This document shows positions 1-5,838 of a stretch of DNA of 9,284 bases, piece by piece. Source of the DNA: Verrucomicrobiota bacterium. Lineage in GTDB: Bacteria > Verrucomicrobiota > Verrucomicrobiia > Chthoniobacterales > UBA10450. The stretch spans positions 1-9,284 of the forward strand of contig QHQU01000094.1 of NCBI GenBank assembly GCA_003219925.1, given 5' to 3'. Positions within the stretch are counted from its first letter, which is position 1; each line of letters opens with the position of its first letter. Position numbers and translations under genes: made by a program. The notes under the pieces are model-generated. The model did not search any database, was not told the origin of the DNA, and saw only the letters and a list, made by a program, of their open reading frames with translations.

Positions 1-1038
1 TTTCCACAGCGGTAACAGCCCAACCTCGTGGCCGCGATCCGTTTGGGGGTAATCGTTCTCCAACCGTTTCGCGATCGCGGAAAGTTCCGCCTGCGCCTGC
101 CGCTGTGTGACTCCGGGTTTGAGAAAAGCGTAACCTTCAATCCAGCGCGCCCCGCGGTCTTCGAGTTTGTAGCCGGTGTTATCGAACGTCTCCTGCATCG
201 ACGTTGGCACCCAGAAGTTGAACGAGTAGCCGATGAACGTGCCGTGGAATCTTTCCGGCGCCACGCCGATGATGGTGTGCTGAACGCCGTTCATATACTG
301 CGTTTTGCCAATGATATCCGGATCGCCTTTGTAACGATTTTTCCACGTCATGTAGCTTATGACTGTGACCGGATGCGCGTTGCGCCCCGTGCCTTCTTCG
401 GGTCGAAAGCCGCGTCCGAGAATCGGTCGAATACCGAGCGCGTGGAAATAATTCGCGGACACCATTCCTCCGACCGCACGCTCGGCGCGGTCGCCATTGC
501 TCAGCGTTGTACCAGTGATTTTATCGATAATGAATGACTCAAAAAGCGTCGAGTTTCTTTCGAGATCGAGGAAGTCGGGATAAGAAAGTCCGGTGAAACC
601 CTGAGCGCCCCGGGTCGTGCAGTTGAGGGCGAACATCCGGTCCTGGTGCGCGACGAGCGGATAGGGGCGAATGAGAATCCCTTCGATCCAACTTAAGGCG
701 GCGGCGTTGGTGCCAATGCCAAGTGTAAGACAGAGAATCGCCAGGATCGAGAATCCGGGACTACGGAAAAGCATTCGCATGCCGAAGCGCAGATCCTGCA
801 AAAATTCGTCTGCCCATCGCCATACCCGCTGTTCGCGCGCTATCTCTTTGGTCTGCTCGATTCCGCCGAACTGTCGCAAGGCCGCATTCCGTGCATCATG
901 GGGCGACATTCCGGCGGCGATGTTACGCTCGGTCAAGAGATCGAGATGCGCTTGCATTTCTTCCGCCATCTCGGCGTCACGGCGATCTTTGGAAAACAGT
1001 CCGAGGAGTCGAGAAAACCAGGCGCGGAGTCGCGGCAT
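1..1038 (-). CDS. ABC transporter permease, ADOP/MacB-like, N-terminal part
   Basis: The reading frame is open from an ATG at 1038 to the left edge (346 residues seen, C-terminus outside the window). Residues 1-80 are a soluble, charged leader with an EMAEEMQAHLDLLTERNIAAG-type helix and a 'DARNAALRQFGG' stretch, the signature of the permeases called acidobacterial duplicated orphan permeases. Residues about 92-115 (FRSPGFSILAILCLTLGIGTN region) are the first membrane segment. Residues 116-346 resemble the MacB periplasmic core domain, including NYFHALGIRPILGRGF (about 196-211), a VISYMTWKNRY block and 'IIGVAPERFHG' (256-266). Full family members are about 800 residues, with a second permease domain expected to the left. 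The family is thought to export or translocate substrates with a separate ATPase; the substrate is unknown. It starts 7 bases after the padR stop, so the two are cotranscribed and it is probably the target of that repressor. No strong ribosome-binding site is visible. Confidence 0.9.
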   Translation of the reverse strand, partial: MPRLRAWFSRLLGLFSKDRRDAEMAEEMQAHLDLLTERNIAAGMSPHDARNAALRQFGGIEQTKEIAREQRVWRWADEFLQDLRFGMRMLFRSPGFSILAILCLTLGIGTNAAALSWIEGILIRPYPLVAHQDRMFALNCTTRGAQGFTGLSYPDFLDLERNSTLFESFIIDKITGTTLSNGDRAERAVGGMVSANYFHALGIRPILGRGFRPEEGTGRNAHPVTVISYMTWKNRYKGDPDIIGKTQYMNGVQHTIIGVAPERFHGTFIGYSFNFWVPTSMQETFDNTGYKLEDRGARWIEGYAFLKPGVTQRQAQAELSAIAKRLENDYPQTDRGHEVGLLPLWK

Positions 1039-1045
1039 AAACGAT

Positions 1046-1378
1046 TCAGGTTCCGGAAAGGACGAGATCGATTCCCTTGGTAATGCGCAGCCAGTGGTCC
1101 TTTTCCGCTGCAAGCTGTTTGCGTCCGGCCGAGGTCAGTTTGTAATAACGGGCTTTACGATTGTTATCAGACACGCCCCACTCTGCCGTAATCCACCCTT
1201 GAGCTTCCAGGCGGTAAAGGGCGGGATAAAGCGATCCTTGCTCGACACGCAAAATGTCCTGAGACATCTGCTGGATCCGATCGGCGATCCCGAGGCCGTG
1301 CCGCGGGTTGTGCTGGAGCGCCTTCAAGATCAACATGTCGAGCGTTCCGTAAACCAGGTCTGGTTTCTCTTTCGCCAT
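1046..1378 (-). CDS. PadR family transcriptional repressor
   Basis: A 110-residue winged-helix DNA-binding protein of the short PadR type that accompanies ADOP permeases. The core runs from 'LVYGTLDMLILKAL' (residues 8-21) through 'HGLGIADRIQQ' (28-37) and the recognition-helix region 'VEQGSLYPALYRLEAQGWI' (45-63), to the wing 'NRKARYYKLTSAGRKQL' (73-89). A C-terminal helix follows for dimer contact. I chose ATG 1378, which has a GAAAG stretch 6-10 bases upstream; a TTG at 1390 in the same frame would add four residues. Such proteins usually repress their own operon and release DNA on binding a small phenolic or hydrophobic ligand; the ligand here is unknown. It is cotranscribed with the permease 7 bases downstream. 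Two copies of a near-palindromic motif in its promoter (1393-1442) are the likely operators. Confidence 0.93.
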   Translation of the reverse strand: MAKEKPDLVYGTLDMLILKALQHNPRHGLGIADRIQQMSQDILRVEQGSLYPALYRLEAQGWITAEWGVSDNNRKARYYKLTSAGRKQLAAEKDHWLRITKGIDLVLSGT

Positions 1379-1392
1379 AAGATCTTTCAAGC

Positions 1393-1442
1393 CTAGACAG
1401 TCTTGGTAAAGAATCGTTCAATCTTTCGTCTAGACTGTCAAG
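1393..1442 (-). promoter_or_regulatory. padR promoter with two candidate PadR operators
   Basis: Two 13-base near-palindromes lie upstream of padR, centred at 1399 (CTAGACAGTCTTG, 1393-1405) and 1436 (CTAGACTGTCAAG, 1430-1442). Each differs from the perfect palindrome CTAGAC-N-GTCTAG at two positions. The second overlaps a perfect minus-strand TTGACA (1441-1436). The best -10 at 17-base spacing is only AACGAT (1418-1413), so the -10 assignment is weak. One site sits over the -35 and the other between the promoter and the start codon, the usual arrangement for autorepression. That PadR binds here is inference. Confidence 0.55.
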
Positions 1443-1448
1443 AGGGGA

Positions 1449-1473
1449 CTGTAGTGGCAGGCGTGTCGCCTGC
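1449..1473. repeat. CTGTAG palindromic (REP-like) repeat, copy 1
   Basis: CTGTAGTGGC is followed by a hairpin with a perfect 7-base stem, GCAGGCG (1457-1463) and CGCCTGC (1467-1473), around a TGT loop. A related unit, read on the opposite strand and also opening with CTGTAG, lies at 5811-5833. The unit sits between padR (divergent from it) and the end of the DUF5069 gene. It may act as a bidirectional terminator or be a dispersed REP-type element. Confidence 0.6.
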
Positions 1474-1530
1474 GCTCGGGCTTAACAACGATTTAGGTTT
1501 TACCGATTCAACGCTTTGACGCGGCAAAGC

Positions 1531-1974
1531 TTATTGCAAAACGGCTTTGTGGAACTCGTGCCAATCGTCGAGATTATTCAGGTTCACCGCGTCCTTCGGT
1601 GCAGAAGAGTCAGCCGCCATCCTGCAATTGCCCAGGATTTCCTGGCGCGTCTCATCGTCGTGATTGTACCCGCGCACCGCGGTGTTGTGTTTGTCGATCG
1701 CCTGCGGGGTGAGCGACTTCGCATTCGCTTTCACCCACGCTTCGAACTGCGGATAGGTCGGCTTGTTCTTCTTAATATAATCCTTCACCGCCTGTTCCTC
1801 GAGCCCAAGGTCGGCGCAGGTCATGGCGTCGAACCCTCGGCCGATGCCGGGATAACCGGAAGCAAGTTTGCCCGTCGCTTCCAGCGAGACTTTTTGCCAC
1901 ATGCGGGGCAAATGCAGAACGCCAAGTGGTCCGGCTACGCCGGAGCTGATTAATGGGACATAGGTATCACTCAT
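1531..1974 (-). CDS. DUF5069 domain-containing protein
   Basis: A 147-residue soluble protein whose sequence fits the uncharacterised DUF5069 family. Recognisable features are the N-terminal 'GVLHLPRMWQKVSLEATGKL' (18-37), which matches the family's '(V)HLPRMIDKARA..L' signature, then 'GYPGIGRGFDAMTC' (40-53), a central charged helix with 'YPQFEAWVKAN' (74-84), and a C-terminal 'DDWHEFHKAVLQ' (136-147). No catalytic motif, signal peptide or membrane segment is visible and no function is known to me. It is on the same strand as its neighbours, with gaps of 79 bases (SnoaL-like gene upstream) and 152 bases (padR downstream), so it is probably its own unit or loosely coupled to the upstream gene. 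ATG 1974 is the only good start; no clear ribosome-binding site precedes it. Confidence 0.82.
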   Translation of the reverse strand: MSDTYVPLISSGVAGPLGVLHLPRMWQKVSLEATGKLASGYPGIGRGFDAMTCADLGLEEQAVKDYIKKNKPTYPQFEAWVKANAKSLTPQAIDKHNTAVRGYNHDDETRQEILGNCRMAADSSAPKDAVNLNNLDDWHEFHKAVLQ

Positions 1975-1981
1975 AATAGGA

Positions 1982-2028
1982 TTGATGGTTGATGTTGATC
2001 CTTTTTACACCCACTCGAGGTGTGAAGG
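1982..2028. repeat. Short TTGATG tandem and weak hairpin between genes
   Basis: The gap between the SnoaL-like gene and the DUF5069 gene holds TTGATGG-TTGATG-TTGATC (1982-2000), a degenerate 6-7-base tandem. Next to it is a weak stem-loop, ACACC (2007-2011) against GGTGT (2019-2023) with a 7-base loop. No T-run follows on the minus strand, so a classical terminator is not supported. Confidence 0.35.
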
Positions 2029-2053
2029 CAATCCTCGGTTGCTGATTCTAGCG

Positions 2054-2572
2054 CTATTTCGACTGCCTCGATTTTGCGGCTAAAGCGCGACGAATCGCGA
2101 GGGCGTTAAGAATTTCCGGATTGCCTTGTGCCCAGGCATTATCAATCGTCACCCGCTTAAAGCGCCATTTCTGGCCGTCGCGTACCAGCTCGCAATCGTA
2201 GCGGTTCATTAGCAGCGCATTTTCTGATCCAGGCCGGCAACCTTCTCGCGGCATGAAATGTTGAGACATCACGTAGGCATACAATGTTGCGGAATCATCA
2301 CTGACCTCGATTTGCAGATTGCTGACGGTGTGACTGGTGTCGAGTGGCCCGAGGAACGGAATAAGAGTATTCACGATCGCTTCCCGGCCATTCAGTTTCG
2401 GAAAATCAATCTTAAGTTTCCTCCCCGCCGGCCGGAAATCGAAAATGCAATCTTCTGTAAATGCCGATGCCAATGAATCGGCGTCACCGTGGTCCAGGCC
2501 GAACGCGAAGCGATGCAGCGTGTCGGCAATCTCGTACCGATCACAGGCTAGTTGCGCTAGATCTATGTTCAT
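2054..2572 (-). CDS. SnoaL-like (NTF2 fold) protein
   Basis: A 172-residue single-domain protein of the SnoaL-like/NTF2 superfamily. The opening helices 'DRYEIADTLHRFAFGLDHGD' (11-30) and 'LASAFTEDCIFDF' (34-46) are the standard start of the cone-shaped fold. They are followed by 'GREAIVNTLIPFLGPLDTSH' (62-81), the 'TSHTVSN' strand (79-85) with its common pocket histidine H81, and the final strand 'YDCELVRDGQKWRFKRVTI' (125-143). Members include ring-hydroxylating dioxygenase small subunits, ketosteroid isomerases and cyclases; the sequence does not show which activity applies, and a plain binding role is possible. It lies 84 bases downstream of kmo on the same strand, so a link to aromatic catabolism is plausible but unproven. 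A CTAGACGGTC motif resembling the padR-promoter sites lies 11 bases upstream of its ATG, suggesting its own regulated start. Confidence 0.85.
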   Translation of the reverse strand: MNIDLAQLACDRYEIADTLHRFAFGLDHGDADSLASAFTEDCIFDFRPAGRKLKIDFPKLNGREAIVNTLIPFLGPLDTSHTVSNLQIEVSDDSATLYAYVMSQHFMPREGCRPGSENALLMNRYDCELVRDGQKWRFKRVTIDNAWAQGNPEILNALAIRRALAAKSRQSK

Positions 2573-2582
2573 GTGGTGGAGT

Positions 2583-2595
2583 CTAGACGGTCAGA
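2583..2595 (-). promoter_or_regulatory. Third CTAGAC-N-GTC site, upstream of SnoaL-like gene
   Basis: CTAGACGGTCAGA matches the left half and the core of the consensus deduced from the padR promoter (9 of 12 specified bases) and lies just before the ATG at 2572. Read on the minus strand it is GACCGTCTAGAC, closely matching the GACAGTCTAGAC of padR site 2. Binding by the neighbouring PadR is inferred. Confidence 0.4.
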
Positions 2596-2604
2596 GTAAG
2601 AGAA

Positions 2605-2630
2605 AACGCCCAACGCTCAACATCCAACGT
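2605..2630. repeat. Degenerate heptamer tandem repeat
   Basis: AACGCCC, AACGCTC, AACATCC and AACGT follow one another without a break, giving 3.7 copies of a 7-base unit (minus-strand reading: GTTGGRT/GTTGAGC/GTTGGGC). It is intergenic between kmo and the SnoaL-like gene. A perfect 10-base palindrome, GAGAATTCTC (2647-2656), follows directly before the kmo stop codon. Confidence 0.5.
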
Positions 2631-2656
2631 GGAATGCATAGGCTCGGAGAATTCTC

Positions 2657-4015
2657 TTAACGAGAAATAAGCCGTATCGCAGCGAAGGCGGTCAGCAGCA
2701 AAAGAACCGCCAGGCCGGCGTAGACAATTCGATTTTGCAGCCGCGCGCGTCTCGCCCCGGCGGAATAGGGGATGCGCGTGAAGGTGACCATGGTGTAGAG
2801 CGGAAGATAAATTCCGGGCAACACACCTTCGAGCAGATGATCGAGCTTCTTTTTTGCTCGAAATGCCTTCGACGCGGTTTTGTCGCGCATTTCAATGAAA
2901 TTTTGCACCGCGAGATTGGCGAGGGCCTCGGTATTTTCTTTTCGCCGTGCGAAATAATCAGCGAAAGCGCGCTGTCGATCCTCGGGGAATTCGGCCAGGC
3001 ATTTGTCGAGCACGACGCAATCTTCGAATGCGGCGTTCATGCCCTGACCGTAGAAGGGCACCACGGCGTGGGCAGCGTCGCCCACGAGTGCGATTTTGTC
3101 TTTGTAAAACCACGGTGCACAACGAATGGTCACGAGCGAACCGGTTGGATTGGTTTTGAATTCATCGAGCAATGACGGCATCAGCGGCACCGCATCGGGA
3201 AATTCTTCCTCGAAAAAGGGGCGGATTTGGTCGTCGGTCTTGGTCGAGGCGAAGCTGCGCGGCCCTTCGAATTCCCAAAAAAGCGTGCAGGTGAAGGAGC
3301 CATCCGGGTTCGGGAGGGCGATCATCATGAAACTTTTGCGTGGCCAGATATGGAGCGCTTCCTTTTCCATTCGCCACGAACCATCCGGCGCCGGCGGAAT
3401 GGTGAGCTCCTTGTAACCGTGCGCGAGATAACTCTCGTCGTATTCAAAGCCCGATATTTTCTTCTGCATTGATTGGCGGACTGCAGAGAAAGCGCCATCG
3501 ACGCCGACGATAGCGTCGGCCCGAGCTTTAATTATTTGACGGTCAGAATCTGCGGCCGACACGGCCCCTTCTGCACCGGACGAGACGAGTTTCGCGGTAG
3601 CGGAATCAAGATCGACGTCGGTGCAGCGATGATTGAAATGAACGCGCACGCTCGGATAACGCTGTGCCGCTTCGATCACTGTAGTGTTCAGCGCAGCGCG
3701 ACCAATCGAATTGATGAATTTGTTCGGATCGCGGTCGTAGGGCGAAAAATGGAGCGCGCCAGATTTGTCGTGAATCATGCGACCGCGCATAGGAATGGCG
3801 TGCCGCAACACTTCATCGGCGATGCCGAGCTGTTCGAGCGCGTAAATTCCGCGGGTCGAGAGCGCGAGATTGATTGAGCGCCCGCCGACGATGTTTCCCT
3901 CGCGCGGATCAGCGCGTCGTTCGTAAAGATCCACATCGTAACCGCGGCGCCCCAAGTACGCAGCGAGCAGACCGCCGGCGAGGCCGCTACCGATGAGAAC
4001 AAACTTTGTCGCCAT
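2657..4015 (-). CDS. kmo: Kynurenine 3-monooxygenase
   Basis: A 452-residue flavoprotein that hydroxylates L-kynurenine to 3-hydroxykynurenine with NADPH and O2. The N-terminal FAD-binding Rossmann motif is GSGLAG (9-14). 'GGRSINLALSTRG' (44-56) is a hallmark of this enzyme, and the second FAD motif is 'VGDAAHAVVPFYGQGMNAAF' (311-330). The kynurenine-binding residues described for Pseudomonas fluorescens KMO (R84, Y98, N369, Y404) line up by spacing and context with R79, Y93, N372 and Y407, so the enzyme looks active. Residues about 430-448 (VYAGLAVLLLLTAFAAIRL region) form a C-terminal membrane segment after a basic stretch, as in membrane-anchored KMOs. Length is normal. ATG 4015 is placed right before the flavin strand. 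The next pathway enzyme, kynureninase, is encoded at the right end of the window on the same strand, not adjacent. Confidence 0.97.
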   Translation of the reverse strand: MATKFVLIGSGLAGGLLAAYLGRRGYDVDLYERRADPREGNIVGGRSINLALSTRGIYALEQLGIADEVLRHAIPMRGRMIHDKSGALHFSPYDRDPNKFINSIGRAALNTTVIEAAQRYPSVRVHFNHRCTDVDLDSATAKLVSSGAEGAVSAADSDRQIIKARADAIVGVDGAFSAVRQSMQKKISGFEYDESYLAHGYKELTIPPAPDGSWRMEKEALHIWPRKSFMMIALPNPDGSFTCTLFWEFEGPRSFASTKTDDQIRPFFEEEFPDAVPLMPSLLDEFKTNPTGSLVTIRCAPWFYKDKIALVGDAAHAVVPFYGQGMNAAFEDCVVLDKCLAEFPEDRQRAFADYFARRKENTEALANLAVQNFIEMRDKTASKAFRAKKKLDHLLEGVLPGIYLPLYTMVTFTRIPYSAGARRARLQNRIVYAGLAVLLLLTAFAAIRLISR

Positions 4016-4031
4016 TCCAATTGAATGGTTA

Positions 4032-4081
4032 ACCGCGGATTACGCGGATATCACGGATAATCAAATCTGTGTAATCCGGGT
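4032..4081. repeat. GGATTAC imperfect palindrome
   Basis: The left arm (4032-4049, containing GCGGATTACGCGGAT) and the right arm (4065-4081, ATCTGTGTAATCCGGGT) are imperfect reverse complements with a perfect 7-base core, GGATTAC (4037-4043) and GTAATCC (4071-4077). The left arm also carries tandem GCGGAT/GCGGAT/ACGGAT units. It lies in the 96-base gap between the GFA gene and kmo, about 17 bases before the kmo ATG. It could be a dispersed repeat or a leader hairpin of kmo. Confidence 0.55.
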
Positions 4082-4111
4082 CAGGTAACTCGTTAATTAT
4101 AGCGGCAGCAG

Positions 4112-4519
4112 TTAAGTTCGCCGTTCGGAGTACTGCGGAAGATCGTCGGTGATCGTGTCCCATGGCGCGCGGCAATCGACAAAGGTATGAAACTGTGGCC
4201 GAATGCCGGGGTCGTCATCGAACGCCCCCATGCGAATCGACACCTGAGGACCCTCTGGCCAATCGCCACCGAAAAGGCTGGAACCGCAGTTTATACAGAA
4301 CGCTTTCACAGCGCCTTCGCCTTTTCCGTAAACCTTGATCCACTTTTCGCCTTGGAGGAGACGGAACTGTTCCCTCAATACCCGCGTTTGCGTGCACACG
4401 GCCGTTCCAGAATGCTTGCGGCAGCGGTCGCAATGACAATGACTCGCCTGCAGAAAAGGGGGCTCGACTTCAAAACGTACGCCGCCACACAGGCAGCTGC
4501 CACGGATCGGCTTTTTCAT
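4112..4519 (-). CDS. GFA family zinc-binding protein
   Basis: A 135-residue protein of the glutathione-dependent formaldehyde-activating enzyme (GFA)/CENP-V fold. The zinc ligands are all present and in family order: 'GSCLCGGVRFEV' with C9 and C11, 'CHCDRCRKHSG' with C28, C30 and C33, and 'FCINCGSSLF' with C75 and C78. The founding member was proposed to speed glutathione-formaldehyde adduct formation, but most relatives, including this one, have no proven substrate, so the name should be read as a family label. It is divergent from the MOSC gene (123-base gap) and lies 96 bases upstream of kmo on the same strand. A perfect TATAAT lies 5 bases before the ATG, which could give a leaderless transcript. 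Confidence 0.92.
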   Translation of the reverse strand: MKKPIRGSCLCGGVRFEVEPPFLQASHCHCDRCRKHSGTAVCTQTRVLREQFRLLQGEKWIKVYGKGEGAVKAFCINCGSSLFGGDWPEGPQVSIRMGAFDDDPGIRPQFHTFVDCRAPWDTITDDLPQYSERRT

Positions 4520-4524
4520 GCGAA

Positions 4525-4530
4525 ATTATA
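4525..4530 (-). promoter_or_regulatory. Candidate -10 box of GFA gene
   Basis: A perfect minus-strand TATAAT ends 5 bases before the GFA start codon (ATG at 4519), so transcription would begin at or near the A of the ATG. No convincing -35 is seen at 16-18 bases, and no ribosome-binding site lies in between. Confidence 0.3.
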
Positions 4531-4642
4531 AGATAAGATTAGGATCGGCTCGAATCCGCGACTGTCAGAGTTATTCGCAGTCTGCATTTAATGCGTGGAT
4601 TTGCGGTTGGAATCGTCGGCATAATCGAATGACTGAGGTGTC

Positions 4643-5293
4643 ATGAAGATATTGTCAGTGAATGTTGGATTGCCGAGGGAAGTAACCTGGCAAGGGAAGC
4701 TCGTTACCACGGGAATTTTCAAGGAGCCGGTCCAAAGGCGGGTAATGATGCGCAGGTTGAACCTGGATGGAGATCAGCAAGCTGATCTCACCGTTCACGG
4801 CGGCGTGAATAAGGCGGTTTATCTCTACCCATCGGAACACTACAGCTATTGGCGAAGCGAACTGCCTGGAATGGATCTGCCCTGGGGAATGTTTGGAGAA
4901 AACTTTACCACCGAGGGATTACTGGAGAATGCCGTTCACATCGGGGACAGGTTTCGAATCGGGGAAACGGAAGTCATGGTCACGGAACCACGAATGCCCT
5001 GCTACAAACTAGGTATAAAGTTTGGACGTGCCGATATCATCAAGCGTTTTCTGGCCAGCCGTCGCACCGGTTTCTATGTTGCGGTGATGCGGGAAGGAAT
5101 GGTTGGTGCCGGAGATGCCGTGGAATTAGTTGGCCACGAGCAACAAGACATTAGCGTTGCCGACATCACGCGTCTTTATGCTTTTGATAAGGACGATGTC
5201 AAATCGCTGGGGCAAGCTACTCAAATCAAGGCCTTACCAGAAAGTTGGAAAGGCTATTTTCGACATCAGCTCGAGAAGCAAACCGAGCAGTAA
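4643..5293 (+). CDS. MOSC domain protein, YiiM-like
   Basis: A 216-residue protein with the MOSC fold (Mo-cofactor sulfurase C-terminal) followed by a C-terminal helical '3-alpha' domain, as in Escherichia coli YiiM. Seen motifs: N-terminal 'ILSVNVGLPREVTWQGK' (3-19), 'DLTVHGGVNKAVYLYPSEHY' (48-67), 'GMFGENFTTEGL' (82-93), 'IGDRFRIGETEVMVTEPRMP' (100-119) directly before the conserved C120, the predicted molybdenum ligand, and 'YKLGIKFG' (121-128). Residues about 170-205 (ISVADITRLYAFDKDD region) form the 3-alpha domain. YiiM-type proteins bind Mo cofactor and reduce N-hydroxylated purines and similar compounds; that activity is inferred here. A GAGG ribosome-binding site (4635-4638) lies 4 bases before the ATG. 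The fdhD and mobA genes downstream support a molybdenum context. Confidence 0.92.
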   Translation: MKILSVNVGLPREVTWQGKLVTTGIFKEPVQRRVMMRRLNLDGDQQADLTVHGGVNKAVYLYPSEHYSYWRSELPGMDLPWGMFGENFTTEGLLENAVHIGDRFRIGETEVMVTEPRMPCYKLGIKFGRADIIKRFLASRRTGFYVAVMREGMVGAGDAVELVGHEQQDISVADITRLYAFDKDDVKSLGQATQIKALPESWKGYFRHQLEKQTEQ

Positions 5294-5364
5294 CCCTGAT
5301 CCTGCGCCTCTGATCTCTGGCCTTCGACTTGGCACCCTGACTGCTCAATCAAAGCCGCGCCTCG

Positions 5365-5781
5365 ATGAAATCTGACTCGCATTGGGAAGGCCTTCAGCCT
5401 CACGTCAACACTCTTCGCCTTAAGGCTATCCTGGTGGTCGACGACGACCAGCAACTCGCCTCTGCTTTACAGTGGATCCTGGCAGATGAAAATTTTCTGG
5501 TCGATGTCGCTTTTGACGGAAAAGCAGCCCTTCTCAAGGTGAAAGCGCACGAGTACGACGCCGTGATCTGCGACCTGAAGATGCCGCGCCTCCGCGGTGA
5601 CGAGTTTTACCTGCAGGCGAAAGAAATGCGCCCATCGCTATCCGATCGTTTCATTTTCATCACCGGCTTTGCCACGGACGCAAAAATCGCACTCTTCCTT
5701 ACCAAGCACGACGTGAAATATTTGGTGAAGCCTTTCGCAATCCAAGGGCTGATTAATTGCGTCAAACAATTGCTCTGCTGA
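5365..5781 (+). CDS. Single-domain response regulator (receiver only)
   Basis: A 138-residue CheY-like receiver with no output domain. The acidic pocket is D26/D27 in 'ILVVDDDQQ' (22-30). The phospho-acceptor is D70 in 'DAVICDLKMPRLRGDEFY' (65-82), the switch threonine is T100 in 'FIFITGFA' (96-103), the aromatic switch position is Y119, and the conserved lysine is K122 in 'YLVKPF' (119-124). All phosphorylation residues are present, so it should accept phosphate from a histidine kinase, which is not encoded in the window. It would act as a phospho-relay intermediate or through protein contact rather than DNA binding. About 20 residues precede the receiver core and no ribosome-binding site is seen before ATG 5365, so the exact start is uncertain. 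It follows the MOSC gene by 71 bases on the same strand and may be cotranscribed with it. Confidence 0.93.
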   Translation: MKSDSHWEGLQPHVNTLRLKAILVVDDDQQLASALQWILADENFLVDVAFDGKAALLKVKAHEYDAVICDLKMPRLRGDEFYLQAKEMRPSLSDRFIFITGFATDAKIALFLTKHDVKYLVKPFAIQGLINCVKQLLC

Positions 5782-5788
5782 TTCGGAA

Positions 5789-5833
5789 GACAGGCCCGCT
5801 GGCCTGTCCTGCGGTCATAGACCGCCGCTACAG
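5789..5833. repeat. Double hairpin with CTGTAG repeat, copy 2; possible bidirectional terminator
   Basis: Two tandem perfect hairpins fill the gap between the convergent response-regulator and fdhD genes. The first is GACAGGCC (5789-5796) / GGCCTGTC (5801-5808) with a 4-base loop. The second is GCGGTC (5811-5816) / GACCGC (5820-5825) with an ATA loop, ending in CGCTACAG (5826-5833). On the minus strand the second unit begins CTGTAGCGGCGGTC, related to copy 1 at 1449-1473. Position between two 3' ends suggests a terminator role; there is no long T-run. Confidence 0.6.
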
Positions 5834-5838
5834 AAGAA

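Noticed and set aside
28..537. Plus-strand open frame of 169 codons at the left end (and another at 671-1396)
   Set aside because: The opposite strand carries the clearly recognisable ABC permease and PadR; these plus frames show no family motifs and are antisense shadows.
2007..2023. ACACC/GGTGT stem-loop as a terminator of the SnoaL-like gene
   Set aside because: The stem is only five perfect pairs and no T-run follows on the minus strand.
2735..3877. Several plus-strand frames of 70-146 codons across kmo
   Set aside because: All lie antisense to kmo, whose motifs are continuous across the whole region; the composition is a by-product of codon bias.
4187..4531. Plus-strand open frame across the GFA gene
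   Set aside because: It is antisense to a protein with all seven zinc cysteines in the family order and has no recognisable content itself.
4547..4557. GGCTCGAATCC resembling a tRNA T-arm
   Set aside because: No acceptor, D-arm or anticodon stem can be built around it, so it is neither a tRNA nor a convincing attachment site.
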